64,000 nucleotides of DNA from Listeria monocytogenes (GCF_900187225.1 NZ_LT906436.1:310001-374000), one strand, 5' to 3'; numbered from the stretch's first letter, positions 47,867 through 58,500 are shown. The notes: generated by a model not told the origin, from the letters alone. Program-made: numbers and translations.

Positions 47867-48361
47867 ATTTAGTTACTCCTTCAGCTGCTATTGTCTTTAG
47901 CCCATTCAGTTATATTCAAACAAAGTATATATTAGCATGTGAAGATTAGATTTTATATAGAAATCGCAAAAAAAGTATAAAACAACGGTTAATTAGTGTC
48001 GAAATTGTTACGAGTTAGGTTGGATTCTAATTTTTGAACAATACTTAAAATAGCAAATTCGTGGATAAGTGGCTCTATATCTTTGTTTTAATCGTTTTTT
48101 GATATTAAAAATCAATCGGAAGATTTGTCTCTGTGGAGTATAATTTTATAAATGATAGATAAGAATTTCACTTATTTCTATATGAACAAGTTATAATAAT
48201 AGTATAAATTTGTTGTGATGTTGCATATACTTGATTTTTGCGTACTCATTTAAGACGAATAAAAGGTCGAAAAACTTCTTCTTCATGTACTTGATCAACA
48301 AGTAGAAATCATAAAAAACATGATATAATTTGAAGACTATCTAGCAAAGGAGTTCCCTATT
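47867..48361. other. Gene-free region between divergent internalin and membrane-protein genes
   Basis: 495 bp, AT-rich. It holds the leftward internalin promoter (GGAGT ribosome site at 47876-47880 on the minus strand) and the rightward promoter of the 48362 gene. No open frame with a good start, and no strong repeat. Confidence 0.5.
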
Positions 48362-48697
48362 GTGATTTATTATATTTGTGCATTATATACATTCATTAGT
48401 GCGTTAGTCAGTTTTGGCTTTTCTTTGGATGCACTTTTAAAATCTAGAAAAGTAAATGGTGATGCATTAATAAATGCAAAATATGCGGTATCAAGAAGTT
48501 TATCATTACTTATAGTTGCATTAGGATTGTTTATATTCAAGTCAGATGCTTTCTTAGTCGCATTATCTTTAGTAATGATTGGAGCACAACTTTTTGACGG
48601 GATTATCGGAATAAAAATAAGTACTTTTAAAACAGTTGGTCCACTTTTAACTGCGGTAGGGAATGTGATTATGTTAATATTATTCCTAACAATCTGA
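48362..48697 (+). CDS. Small four-helix membrane protein
   Basis: 111 aa from GTG 48362 with AAAGGAG upstream. Four hydrophobic helices (~2-22, 45-62, 66-82, 90-110) and a short polar loop (DALLKSRKVNGDALINAK). It resembles uncharacterised small integral membrane proteins of Firmicutes; no function inferred. Confidence 0.72.
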   Translation: MIYYICALYTFISALVSFGFSLDALLKSRKVNGDALINAKYAVSRSLSLLIVALGLFIFKSDAFLVALSLVMIGAQLFDGIIGIKISTFKTVGPLLTAVGNVIMLILFLTI

Positions 48698-49125
48698 TGC
48701 TTCGTGCTGTGCGGTTGTTTTAATTGGCAGTAAATGACGTGGTAGCTACAAACCAAAATATAGTAGGCATCATTACTTCATACAATTATTTTTTATAACT
48801 CTACAAATTAGCTTTTACAGATTGTGTAAAATGATACCTGAAACGTAAAGAAGAGAAGATGATGATTCGTCTTCTTTTTTTTGAGCTTATTTTGCTTATC
48901 AATTTAACAAAAAATTGATAAGTTTTTTGTCTATTATTTCCTCAAAGACAAAGGATAGTCTAATAATATAACTTCCTCTGTAAGTTAATAAGCGAAACCG
49001 AAAAATAGACACATTTTCCGGGTGGTTTAGTACTTATTCGGACTATCTAACTATTTCTAACATCATATAATTAGTAGAGTGATTTTTTATTCAAATAAAT
49101 TAAAAGATAGAATAGAGGGAAAGTC
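48698..49125. other. Upstream region of inlI with an early terminator
   Basis: 428 bp without a gene. A hairpin (AAGAAGA...TCTTCTT plus T-run) at 48847-48882 terminates upstream transcription. The inlI promoter must lie in 48900-49110; AGAGGGAAAG is the ribosome site. Confidence 0.6.
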
Positions 49126-52100
49126 TTGAAAAAGAAATTTAGTATAGTTATTATCAGTGTATTGTTACTTGGTTATTTAGCGCCTTTTGATACTTTGTTA
49201 GTAGGTGCAGATGAAACAACGGTTTCTGAAGATACAGCAGTTAAAACGGCAGAAGCAGATAGTGCTACTGAAGGCATAGAAAGCGAAACAAGTTCAGATG
49301 ATGAAACGGCAGAAGAGCCAAAAGAAGCAAAAGAGGCAGAAGCAAGCAAAGAAACGACAGAAAAAGAGGAAAAAGCGAAAACGGAAGAACCGGCTTCTAA
49401 TATTAAAACGGAGATTAATACAGATAAAAGCCAGCTGAAACAAACTAGCTTAAAAGCAGCGGTGCCAGCAGGAAGTACATATAATTCTTTGTTTCCAGAC
49501 GACAATCTTGCTAAAAAATTAGCTGTGATTATCACAGGAAATGCGGCTGCAACAGGTAATGAATCAGTGGATAGTGCAGCTCTTTTAGCAATAAGCCAAC
49601 TTGATTTGAGTGGGGAAACGGGCAATGACCCAACGGATATTTCCAATATTGAAGGATTACAATATTTAGAGAATTTAACAAGCCTGAATTTAAGTGAGAA
49701 TAATATATCCGACTTAGCTCCACTTAAAGATTTGGTAAACCTGGTTTCACTTAACCTTTCTTCCAATCGAACATTAGTAAATCTTTCAGGGGTGGAGGAT
49801 TTAGTTAATTTGCAAGAACTTAATGTCTCTGCAAATAAGGCGTTAGAAGATATTTCACAAGTTGCATCGTTGCCAGTGTTAAAAGAAATTAGCGCGCAAG
49901 GCTGTAATATTAAAACCTTGGAATTAAAGAATCCGGCTGGTGCTGTTTTGCCAGAACTAGAAACATTTTATTTGCAAGAAAATGATTTAACCAACTTAAC
50001 TTCATTAGCGAAACTTCCAAAATTAAAAAATCTCTATATTAAAGGGAATGCTTCTTTAAAAAGTTTAGAGACATTGAACGGGGCGACGAAGCTCCAATTG
50101 ATTGATGCGAGTAACTGTACCGATTTAGAAACGCTTGGAGATATTAGCGGGCTTTCGGAACTCGAAATGATTCAATTAAGTGGTTGTAGTAAACTGAAAG
50201 AAATCACAAGCTTGAAGAACTTGCCTAATCTGGTGAATATTACGGCGGATAGCTGTGCAATTGAAGATTTAGGAACACTGAATAATTTACCAAAATTACA
50301 GACATTAGTTCTTTCAGACAATGAAAATTTAACCAATATTACTGCAATTACCGATTTACCACAATTAAAAACATTAACTTTGGATGGCTGTGGAATTACA
50401 TCTATTGGAACGCTTGATAACCTTCCTAAATTAGAAAAATTAGATCTTAAGGAAAATCAAATAACTAGTATAAGTGAAATAACCGACTTACCGCGATTAA
50501 GCTATTTAGATGTAAGTGTAAATAATCTTACAACCATAGGGGACTTGAAAAAATTACCTCTATTAGAATGGCTGAATGTTAGTTCGAATAGATTATCAGA
50601 TGTGAGTACACTAACAAATTTCCCGAGTTTAAATTATATTAATATATCAAATAATGTCATTAGAACAGTCGGTAAAATGACTGAATTACCTTCGCTTAAG
50701 GAATTTTACGCTCAAAATAACAGTATATCAGATATTTCGATGATTCACGATATGCCGAATTTAAGAAAAGTGGATGCGAGTAACAACCTAATTACAAATA
50801 TAGGTACCTTTGATAATTTACCAAAATTGCAAAGTCTAGATGTGCATTCAAATAGAATTACAAGTACATCAGTTATACATGATTTACCAAGCTTGGAGAC
50901 GTTTAATGCGCAAGCTAATTTGATTACCAATATTGGTACGATGGATAATTTACCAGATATAACCTATGTAAACTTATCTTTCAACAGAATACCGTCGCTT
51001 GCTCCAATTGGTGACCTACCCAATTTAGAAACATTAATAGTATCAGATAATAATTCTTATTTAAGAAGCCTAGGAACGATGGACGGTGTTCCTAAACTGA
51101 GAATTTTAGATTTACAAAACAATTACCTTAATTACACTGGAACAGAAGGAAACCTAAGTTCATTAAGTGATTTAACAAATCTAACGGAATTAAATTTGCG
51201 AAATAATGTTTATATTGATGATATAAGTGGACTTTCCACGCTATCAAGACTGATCTACTTGAATTTAGATTCCAATAAAATTGAAGATATTTCTGCATTG
51301 TCTAATTTAACGAATCTTCAAGAGTTAACACTTGAAAACAACAAGATTGAAAACATTTCAGCACTTAGTGATTTGGAAAATTTAAACAAGCTAGTTGTAT
51401 CAAAAAATAAAATTATTGATATTAGTCCTGTCGCTAATATGGTTAATCGAGGGGCAATTGTAACTGCGAGTAATCAAACATATACATTGCCAACTGTATT
51501 ATCATATCAAAGCTCGTTTACCATAGATAATCCGGTTATTTGGTATGACGGCACACTACTAGCGCCATCATCCATAGGAAACTCTGGTAATTACAAGGAC
51601 GGGAAAATAACTTGGACTAATATGACCGCTACGTCTAGTTCCACTTTATTTAACTTTAATAGGTTAAAAGACGGTTTAACCTTCTCAGGAACAGTCACCC
51701 AACCTTATAAATCTGCAGCCAAAGTAACTGCAGATGCAGAGCAAACTTATACAATTGGTGATACTATTTCAGAGGAGCAGTTTTTAAAAGATGTTAATGC
51801 AAAATCATCAGACGGGGCACCTGTTACAAGTGATTTTGCTACAGTGGTGGATTTAAACACTTTTGGCGAATATGAAGTTACTTTAACTTCCGAAAAAGAT
51901 GGAATCCAAGGGGATAGTTGCAAAGTAATTGTCAAAGTTCTTCACGGAGCGCCTGTCATTTCGGCAGACCAAACAATTAGTTATGATAAACATGCAACTA
52001 TTACAGAGAAACAATTTTTAGAAGATATTCATGCCAGCACAGACTTGGATACAGCTATTACAACCAATTTTAGTACAGCAGTTAACTTGAATAAAGGCGG

Positions 52101-54462
52101 AGATTATACAGTTGCACTAAACTCTGAAAATGAGGACGGCGTGAAAGCTGAAACGGTTTATGTCACTGTTACTGTAAATAAAGACCCAGCGCCGATTATA
52201 AGTGCTAAGACAGAAATCACGTATGATAAATTCTCGAAAAAAACCGAAGCGGCGTTCTTAGATGATATAGACGCAGATACAAATGATGGCTCTATAGTAA
52301 CTTCTAATTTTGCTACAGCAGTTAATTTAGATAAAGCTGGTGATTATACTGTTACACTGAATTCTATTAATAGTGATGGTGTAGCGGGCACGCCAACAGC
52401 GATTATTGTGCATGTGGAAAAAGAGAAAATAGCAACAATTAGCACAAATACGGCACAACAATATGAAAAATATGCGAAGATTAATGAAACGCAATTTCTA
52501 AAAGATGTCCATGCTAGTATTAACGCGAGCCCAACAACCGCAGTTTTGGAAAGTGATTTTGAAACAGTAGTTAAACTAGACGTCCCAGGAACGTACACAG
52601 TAACGATTACTGCTACAAATGAAGATGGCGGAGTATCGGCACCTAAAGAAGTTTCTGTCATAGTAAGGAAAATTCCAGCACCAGAGATCACTGCAGATAA
52701 GGAAATAACTTATCCGAAATTTGATGAAGTAAGTGAAGCAGAATTTTTAAATGATATTCATGCAACTATTAGTGACAAAAATGTAGCGATTACAAGTAAC
52801 TTCAGCACAGATGTGAATTTAAATAAAGCTGGCGATTACACAGTAATATTAAATGCTACGAATGAAGACGGCGTAAAGGCTACGCCGGTTGAAGTAATTG
52901 TGCATGTTCAACAAGGAGAACGTCCTGTTATAACAGCCGATGCAACTATTTCCTATGACAAGTTCGCTAACATAACGGAAGCGAAGTTCTTAGAAGATAT
53001 TCATGCAACAAGTAGTGATGGTCAAAGCTCTACTGTAATCACCTCTAATTTCCAGACCGCGACAAACTTCAAAACAGCCATGAGCTACACAGTTACGCTT
53101 AATGCTGTAAATGAAGACGGCATTAGCGCAGAACCAGTAGCAGTGACCGTTACAATAAATAAAGAACCAGCCGCGGCGTTAAAAGCTGATGCAGAAGTAA
53201 GCTATGCGAAAAATGAAGCTGTAACCGAATCCGATTTCTTCAAAGATGTTCATTTAGAAGGAACGGAAGCGCCAAGTACAGCCAAAGCAACAAGTAATTT
53301 TGATTCCGTAGTAGATAGAAGTAAAACAGGAGATTATACTGTTACGATAAATGCTACAAACGAAGATGGGGCTGTTTCTACACCAATTGAAGTAATTGTT
53401 CATATTGAAGCAGAAAGTGCACCAGTAATTACAGCGAATGCAGAAGTAAAATATAACAAACATGAACAAACAGACGAAAGAAGATTTTTATATGATAGTG
53501 AAGCAAAAATCGATGAAGCTAATGTGGAAATTAAAACCGATTTTGCAGAAAAAGTAGATATTAATAAAGTTGGAACTTATACTGTCACACTGACTGCTAC
53601 GAATGAAGATGGCCAAGCTGCCAATCCAGTAGAAGTGAGCGTCATTGTTAGTGATGCCGCTGCTGAAAAAGTAAATGTGAAATATGTAGATGAAAATGGA
53701 TCAGAAATTAGTGCAGCGGAGACCTTAACTGGTAATTTAGATGAAACATTTTCTATTGATGCGAAATCTATAGCTGGATACAAATGTGATGCGACTTTAA
53801 GCGGTGTATTTTCAACAGTTGAGCAGACAGTTGTGTTCCATTATAAAGCAATCAAGCCTGGTGTTGTAACGATTAAATACGAAGATACGAATGGAAAAGC
53901 AGTTGCCGAAGATAAACAAATCACTGGCGAAGTAGGGGATGATTTTGAAGCTGAGGCGCAAACGGTGAGTGGTTATTCATGCCGAGCAATTACAAGCGGT
54001 AAGATAACAGAAGAACCGCAAACTATTACTTTCACATACAGTACAGCAACTCCTTCAAAAAAATCAGGCGAAATAACAGTTCAGTATGTAGATGAGTCAG
54101 GTAAGAAATTAGCTGATTCTAAAAAGGTTACAGGGAACATTGATGATAGTTATAGTGTAGAAGCAAAAGCAATTGAAGGCTATAGCGTAGTTGGCGATGA
54201 TTCTGCTAAAGGTGTTTTTACCGAAAAATCGCAAACAGTTACTTTTAAATACAAAAAAAATACACAAGTTAGTAAAGATGACCCTAAAGTTAAAGGGAAA
54301 ACAAATCAACCATCAAGTACTGATACGAAGCTAAAAGTAGACAATAATTCGTTGCCTGCAACCGGAGATACTGAAAATATGATATTAGCAGTTTTAATCG
54401 GTTTTAATATGCTAATTGTTGCTAGTATATTCCTTTTTAGAAAACCAAAAACGAACCAATAA
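49126..54462 (+). CDS. inlI: Internalin I-type LPXTG surface protein
   Basis: 1778 aa from TTG 49126 (AGAGGG upstream). Order: signal peptide (1-29), acidic Glu/Ala/Thr stretch (30-100), internalin cap (YNSLFPDDNLAKKLAVI), long LRR region (~160-772, over 25 units of 21-22 residues), Ig-like inter-repeat region, about nine bacterial Ig-like repeats of ~80 residues (~864-1510; ISYDK...FLEDIHA...VTLNA-NEDG), three MucBP repeats (~1515-1720), LPATGD sorting signal (~1743), helix and basic tail. Length and order match InlI. Role not established; probably an adhesin. Confidence 0.92.
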   Translation: MKKKFSIVIISVLLLGYLAPFDTLLVGADETTVSEDTAVKTAEADSATEGIESETSSDDETAEEPKEAKEAEASKETTEKEEKAKTEEPASNIKTEINTDKSQLKQTSLKAAVPAGSTYNSLFPDDNLAKKLAVIITGNAAATGNESVDSAALLAISQLDLSGETGNDPTDISNIEGLQYLENLTSLNLSENNISDLAPLKDLVNLVSLNLSSNRTLVNLSGVEDLVNLQELNVSANKALEDISQVASLPVLKEISAQGCNIKTLELKNPAGAVLPELETFYLQENDLTNLTSLAKLPKLKNLYIKGNASLKSLETLNGATKLQLIDASNCTDLETLGDISGLSELEMIQLSGCSKLKEITSLKNLPNLVNITADSCAIEDLGTLNNLPKLQTLVLSDNENLTNITAITDLPQLKTLTLDGCGITSIGTLDNLPKLEKLDLKENQITSISEITDLPRLSYLDVSVNNLTTIGDLKKLPLLEWLNVSSNRLSDVSTLTNFPSLNYINISNNVIRTVGKMTELPSLKEFYAQNNSISDISMIHDMPNLRKVDASNNLITNIGTFDNLPKLQSLDVHSNRITSTSVIHDLPSLETFNAQANLITNIGTMDNLPDITYVNLSFNRIPSLAPIGDLPNLETLIVSDNNSYLRSLGTMDGVPKLRILDLQNNYLNYTGTEGNLSSLSDLTNLTELNLRNNVYIDDISGLSTLSRLIYLNLDSNKIEDISALSNLTNLQELTLENNKIENISALSDLENLNKLVVSKNKIIDISPVANMVNRGAIVTASNQTYTLPTVLSYQSSFTIDNPVIWYDGTLLAPSSIGNSGNYKDGKITWTNMTATSSSTLFNFNRLKDGLTFSGTVTQPYKSAAKVTADAEQTYTIGDTISEEQFLKDVNAKSSDGAPVTSDFATVVDLNTFGEYEVTLTSEKDGIQGDSCKVIVKVLHGAPVISADQTISYDKHATITEKQFLEDIHASTDLDTAITTNFSTAVNLNKGGDYTVALNSENEDGVKAETVYVTVTVNKDPAPIISAKTEITYDKFSKKTEAAFLDDIDADTNDGSIVTSNFATAVNLDKAGDYTVTLNSINSDGVAGTPTAIIVHVEKEKIATISTNTAQQYEKYAKINETQFLKDVHASINASPTTAVLESDFETVVKLDVPGTYTVTITATNEDGGVSAPKEVSVIVRKIPAPEITADKEITYPKFDEVSEAEFLNDIHATISDKNVAITSNFSTDVNLNKAGDYTVILNATNEDGVKATPVEVIVHVQQGERPVITADATISYDKFANITEAKFLEDIHATSSDGQSSTVITSNFQTATNFKTAMSYTVTLNAVNEDGISAEPVAVTVTINKEPAAALKADAEVSYAKNEAVTESDFFKDVHLEGTEAPSTAKATSNFDSVVDRSKTGDYTVTINATNEDGAVSTPIEVIVHIEAESAPVITANAEVKYNKHEQTDERRFLYDSEAKIDEANVEIKTDFAEKVDINKVGTYTVTLTATNEDGQAANPVEVSVIVSDAAAEKVNVKYVDENGSEISAAETLTGNLDETFSIDAKSIAGYKCDATLSGVFSTVEQTVVFHYKAIKPGVVTIKYEDTNGKAVAEDKQITGEVGDDFEAEAQTVSGYSCRAITSGKITEEPQTITFTYSTATPSKKSGEITVQYVDESGKKLADSKKVTGNIDDSYSVEAKAIEGYSVVGDDSAKGVFTEKSQTVTFKYKKNTQVSKDDPKVKGKTNQPSSTDTKLKVDNNSLPATGDTENMILAVLIGFNMLIVASIFLFRKPKTNQ

Positions 54463-54483
54463 ATGGATAAACTTTAAATAATA

Positions 54484-54530
54484 GAAGCCTTATAGAATTC
54501 ATTAAATAATGATATTTTATAAGGCTTTTA
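54484..54530 (+). terminator. Terminator after inlI
   Basis: AAGCCTTATA...TATAAGGCTT followed by TTTATT. Confidence 0.75.
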
Positions 54531-54682
54531 TTAATTATCGAACCAAATCCAACAGGAATTAATGAGGAAAAGCTTCCTTCTAATTTCTAATGTGAACTAT
54601 AAAAGGTTCATGAAACGCACACAAACAATTTGTTTTTAAATGTTATAATAATATGGAAGCTTATGAAGAAGGGAGCAGGAAG

Positions 54683-55210
54683 ATGATGAATAAAATGATT
54701 ATTTATTCAAGTCAATACGGCACCAGTAAACAATATGCAACAGAGCTTAGTCAGAAGAAAGCTATTCCAATGTATTCTGTGGAATCTATTCCTGAATCAA
54801 TCGTTGAAGCCGATGAAATCATTTATGTTGGTTCAATCTATATGGGAAAAGTACTTGGATTTGATAAGTTTTCTAAAAAGTATAAAACTTTGTCGAGTAA
54901 ATTAATCGTTATTTCAGCTGGAATGTATGATCCAACACGCAAGGATAATACGGATAACATCGAATTAACGGTCAAAGAAAACCTTCAAAAAACTAATTTT
55001 TTATTAAAAGATATATTTTGTTTAAAAGGAAAACTAGATACACAGCAACTCCGCTTGAAACATAAAATATTAGTCAATGCTTTGTATAAAAGCGCGAAAA
55101 GAAAAAAAGAGAGTGACTTAAATGATAATGAAAGAGATATAGTTCGTGCTTATGAAGACGATTCGCAGATTGATTTGAATAAGTTAGATGGTGTTTTAGA
55201 TAGATTGTAA
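54683..55210 (+). CDS. Flavodoxin-like protein
   Basis: 175 aa from ATG 54683 (AGGGAGCAGG upstream). Flavodoxin_5/HemG-type fold: N-terminal FMN loop YSSQYGTSKQYATE, then DEIIYVGSIYMGKVLG and LIVISAGMYDP. It should bind FMN and act as an electron carrier or menaquinone-dependent oxidase-like protein; partner unknown. Confidence 0.8.
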   Translation: MMNKMIIYSSQYGTSKQYATELSQKKAIPMYSVESIPESIVEADEIIYVGSIYMGKVLGFDKFSKKYKTLSSKLIVISAGMYDPTRKDNTDNIELTVKENLQKTNFLLKDIFCLKGKLDTQQLRLKHKILVNALYKSAKRKKESDLNDNERDIVRAYEDDSQIDLNKLDGVLDRL

Positions 55211-55230
55211 CTGACAACCATAAGTAAAAT

Positions 55231-55266
55231 AGCCAAAAAGCCTGTCATTAAAGAGAGGCTTTTTGG
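55231..55266 (+). terminator. Terminator after the flavodoxin-like gene
   Basis: AGCCAAAAAGCCT...AGGCTTTTTGG stem. Confidence 0.8.
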
Positions 55267-55378
55267 TATTAGCTTAGTTAGAAAATCAATTGTTAAATTT
55301 TTTACATAAAAAGCCTATTTTAAGCTGTTTTTCATTGAATTGTTTCACAGAATGCTCACAAAAGAGATGTGCTACCGG

Positions 55379-55387
55379 TGCTATAAT
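55379..55387 (+). promoter_or_regulatory. Extended -10 promoter of the LXG toxin operon
   Basis: TGCTATAAT, a TG-extended perfect -10, about 30 bases upstream of the first operon start. No strong -35. Confidence 0.6.
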
Positions 55388-55417
55388 GAGGGGGAAGGAT
55401 ATACATAGAGAGGAAGC

Positions 55418-55708
55418 ATGCAGATGAGAGAAATAAAAGTCGATGAAAGGACCTTCCAACAACACGCAACCAAATTGGCAAGTGAAAGTACCGGAAGTTA
55501 TTTACCACTGAAAAACGGGAATATGGCATACTCTAGAGCTAATTCGATTGATCAATTACGTTCGGCATTGATTGAGTTGGTGGATGTCGTGGAAGATTTC
55601 CAACATGTGACCAAAAAAGATGCGAGCCGGCTTAAGAAAATGGGTATTGCTTATGCTAAACAAGACCAGTTGATGGGACAAAAAATCAATCAGTTGGAGG
55701 TGCGTTAA
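55418..55708 (+). CDS. T7SS LXG-associated small protein (TIGR04197/DUF5344-like)
   Basis: 96 aa, all-helical, WXG100-sized, without signal peptide; pattern FQQHATKLASESTG... and LIELVDVVEDFQHVTKKDA fits the small partner 1 (LapA/DUF5344-type) of LXG toxins. Such partners bind the LXG domain helices and present the toxin to the EssC secretion ATPase. An ATG at 55424 is an alternative start with better spacing from GAGAGGAAG. The next gene follows its stop directly. Confidence 0.8.
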   Translation: MQMREIKVDERTFQQHATKLASESTGSYLPLKNGNMAYSRANSIDQLRSALIELVDVVEDFQHVTKKDASRLKKMGIAYAKQDQLMGQKINQLEVR

Positions 55709-56077
55709 ATGGATAGCGCACATAGTCAGCTTGAACAACAACTCCAACAAATTAAAAAAGCGAAAATAACGGCAGAATCAGATGTTGACCAAACGAGAAG
55801 AAAACAAAATGAACAAGATTGGCTAGAAGAGGACAGCAACCAATTAACACAAGAAAAACGGGTGTTATTAGACTTTTTACGCAGTGGCTGGCAAGGCGAA
55901 GAAGCCAGTGGTTTTCATCGTTATTTAGAAGAGCAACAACACGAAGAATCTCAGGCTTGGAGGCGTGATCTCCAGGATAAACGAACCGATTTAGATAAGG
56001 AATTACAAGAAAATAAGGACAAGCTCCACACACTAGAAACCAAACAAGCCACCTTGCAAAAGGAGTGGAGCAAGTGA
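55709..56077 (+). CDS. T7SS LXG-associated DUF3958-like protein
   Basis: 122 aa coiled-coil protein with a W-x-G-like turn (FLRSGWQGEEASGF), typical of the second LXG partner (DUF3958/LapB-type). It begins right after the previous stop with GGAGGTGCG as ribosome site, and its TGA overlaps the GTG start of the toxin. Confidence 0.8.
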   Translation: MDSAHSQLEQQLQQIKKAKITAESDVDQTRRKQNEQDWLEEDSNQLTQEKRVLLDFLRSGWQGEEASGFHRYLEEQQHEESQAWRRDLQDKRTDLDKELQENKDKLHTLETKQATLQKEWSK

Positions 56078-57522
56078 GCCGGATAGATATTGCGGAATTG
56101 AATGACTTTCTCCACGGTTTGCGAAGTAGTAATGCGGAAGCCAAAGCGATGATTAGAAAAATTAAAGAAGCAGCGATGGATTATGCCCAAGACAATAGTT
56201 TAAAAGGGGAAGCAGTTAGTACCTCCAAACGGTATTTTTCTAGCACCTATAAAAGTATTTGCCAGAGCATCATCGAAGCCTTGGATGAAAGTGAGGAGCG
56301 GCTCGCGCAATATATTCGCGAGTTCGGGAGTCAAGTGGATAGTTCGCCTTCCGCTAGAATTGATGCAGAAATCTTGCAAGAAGCGATGGCTAGGGTTAGC
56401 CAGTTGCAGCGAAAAGAAGAAGATTTGCACCGGCAATTGACGGCACCGAACACGAAGCCGGATATGCAACAGGTCTATGCAGTGAAATCAAGAAGTGTCC
56501 ACACACAATTACTGAAAGCCATCGAACAAGAGAATATCCTAGAAAAATATTTGGCTTTTGAACAAAGTCATGGCCAGTTTTTTAATGCATTAGCCGAACT
56601 CATTCAAGCGACTGGACGCGCGGTGCAAGAGTTGCTACATCATGTGACTTTTAACGATAAAACAGGCACTTACGCTGTGCCGAAAAGTGCGGCAAACAGC
56701 TTGTTGCTTATGAAAAAAGCGCTGGATAACGCACGAACAGAAAATGACAAAGACCCCTTTCCGAAAGCTTTTGAAGATTACACCGTGTTAGCTTATACTT
56801 ATGTCAATGATCAAGGTGAAACCGTGACGATGTGGTTACTTGAAAAAGATGGAAAACGGGTAGAAAACAAGGAATTACAAGATTTCTTAGAAAAACATGG
56901 TCAGGAATTAGACCCACTTCTTTATACAAACCTTTCCGGAGAAGAACTCGAACGAAAAGTGAATGATTCTTGGAAAGAGGGTATCAACTATTTAAATGGT
57001 CAAAAAGTATCTGGAGTTTCTGGAGCCACACTAAGATCATCCGCTTATGTGGCTAGTATGAAAGATTGGACAGATGATGCTGGGTTAACGGATATGGCAA
57101 TGAGTTTGGGGTTTGGGATTGCAGCAGCTAGAAATAAGCCAATTATGCCTAAAAAAGCCAATGGGGCTAATTTCGGAAACACAGAAAAATTAAAATCTCA
57201 TTTTTCCAACCATGGCGGAGAATTTGGTAAAGTTTTCTCTAGTGCTGATGAATACCTGGCAGGGGCTAATGATGTTATAAAGAACGGAATAAAAGTTCAG
57301 TATAATTATAAAGGTGAGGTTAGAACAGGCTATGTTAGGTTTATGAAAAACAGCAGTCTAACTAATTCTAAAGGTGTCCCGATAAAGAGTTATGCTAAAT
57401 TTGAGTTCGTTGGGACTAATAATTTAGGTGAAATTACCACTTATCATGTTGAAAGTGGTAAAACGTTTTGGAAAATGATGAATAATGGGGAAAATATCTC
57501 TGTTATCAATCCAATTAAGTAG
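56074..57522 (+). CDS. LXG-domain polymorphic toxin, likely RNase of BECR/Ntox type
   Basis: 482 aa from GTG 56074 (AAAAGGAG 8 bases upstream; GTG at 56065 sits on that site). LXG domain ~1-210 (RIDIAELNDFLHGLRSSNAE; helical), middle region 210-350, toxin domain ~365-482: KLKSHFSNHGGEFGKVFSSA ... VQYNYKGEVRTGYVRFM ... EITTYHVESG. The H-x-x-x-H-G-x-E-F-G block is seen in Ntox50-like/BECR RNases; exact family uncertain. Exported by a T7SS whose core genes are not in this window. Confidence 0.82.
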   Translation: MSRIDIAELNDFLHGLRSSNAEAKAMIRKIKEAAMDYAQDNSLKGEAVSTSKRYFSSTYKSICQSIIEALDESEERLAQYIREFGSQVDSSPSARIDAEILQEAMARVSQLQRKEEDLHRQLTAPNTKPDMQQVYAVKSRSVHTQLLKAIEQENILEKYLAFEQSHGQFFNALAELIQATGRAVQELLHHVTFNDKTGTYAVPKSAANSLLLMKKALDNARTENDKDPFPKAFEDYTVLAYTYVNDQGETVTMWLLEKDGKRVENKELQDFLEKHGQELDPLLYTNLSGEELERKVNDSWKEGINYLNGQKVSGVSGATLRSSAYVASMKDWTDDAGLTDMAMSLGFGIAAARNKPIMPKKANGANFGNTEKLKSHFSNHGGEFGKVFSSADEYLAGANDVIKNGIKVQYNYKGEVRTGYVRFMKNSSLTNSKGVPIKSYAKFEFVGTNNLGEITTYHVESGKTFWKMMNNGENISVINPIK

Positions 57523-57531
57523 GAGGAATTT

Positions 57532-57903
57532 ATGGATAATTTAGTAGCAGTAAATAAAATTGATTCTCTTGTTGAAGAGAAGGTAGAACTTTTGATTAAT
57601 AATCAAAAAGTAGTTGCTTTTAATGTCTCGCCTCAAGAATTAGAGATAGGCGAAGAATATAAAGCAGAAATAGATATATTTACTAATGATTTTTTAGAAA
57701 TTACAGAACAGAAAAATGAACAAATAAAAAGGATTGAGCACCTTAACAATTTTAGTTACATGCTTTGGGGGGAGTTATTAGAGGATAACGTATTGGATGT
57801 AGGTTTTTTCATTACAAGTGACTTATTGGAAGACTATGAACATTTAGTAGGGCATTATATATCTTTTGAAGTAGACAGGTTGCAGATATACTGCGAATCA
57901 TAA
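57532..57903 (+). CDS. Candidate immunity protein for the LXG toxin
   Basis: 123 aa, acidic, soluble, 9 bases after the toxin with AGGAGG. Strand-rich first half (KVELLINNQKVVAFNVS) and acidic C-terminus. Position and charge fit a cytosolic inhibitor of a basic nuclease domain. Family not recognised. Confidence 0.65.
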   Translation: MDNLVAVNKIDSLVEEKVELLINNQKVVAFNVSPQELEIGEEYKAEIDIFTNDFLEITEQKNEQIKRIEHLNNFSYMLWGELLEDNVLDVGFFITSDLLEDYEHLVGHYISFEVDRLQIYCES

Positions 57904-57992
57904 AATTTGGTGAATTCTTTAATCAATAGATTTAATTGTCAAAAGGGAATTTCTATAATTGCATAAATATTAGAAACTGTTAATATCAAATA

Positions 57993-58280
57993 TTGGAAGA
58001 GAATTATTATGACAAAAAAGAACAACTATACTTTTTATTAAATGGACTGGATAATGGAGAAATAGAGATTAATACATTTATAAATCAGTTTATAAAAATT
58101 TTTGATTTAGAAATAGATTATGATGAATTATACAAGGAAGAATACACAATTTTAGGGAAGGTGTCTGATATGGCAGCTAGATTCTCTGATAATGAAGAAG
58201 ATTTGAAATTACCTAATGTTTACTACAGTGAAAAGCAAATTAGAGAAGAAGTGACTCGTTCTTTAGAAGCTCTAGCTTGA
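57993..58280 (+). CDS. Second immunity-like small protein (colicin D immunity-like)
   Basis: 95 aa from TTG 57993, weak ribosome site, so the 5' end may be damaged or non-canonical. Acidic, helical (LLNGLDNGEIEINTFINQF ... FSDNEEDLKLPNVYYSEKQI), resembling colicin-immunity-type four-helix proteins. It probably is an orphan immunity gene left from another toxin module. Nothing else is visible in the 220 bases after it. Confidence 0.5.
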   Translation: MEENYYDKKEQLYFLLNGLDNGEIEINTFINQFIKIFDLEIDYDELYKEEYTILGKVSDMAARFSDNEEDLKLPNVYYSEKQIREEVTRSLEALA

Positions 58281-58500
58281 ATCATAATTAAAACAGGATA
58301 GCTTTGAAGAGTTGAGTTACACCTACCCCAATAACAGAAGAAATTGAATGTAAATACAATTGATTACATAGCAGCTTCTTTTCGAGCGTAAATTGTTAGA
58401 TGGAGTTTTGCAAAATCGTTTGGAACAGGGAAAAGAAGGCATATGCAAAGATACTTCATTCACATTTTGAAATAAAAAAACTTAGGAAGGAGAAAATCAT

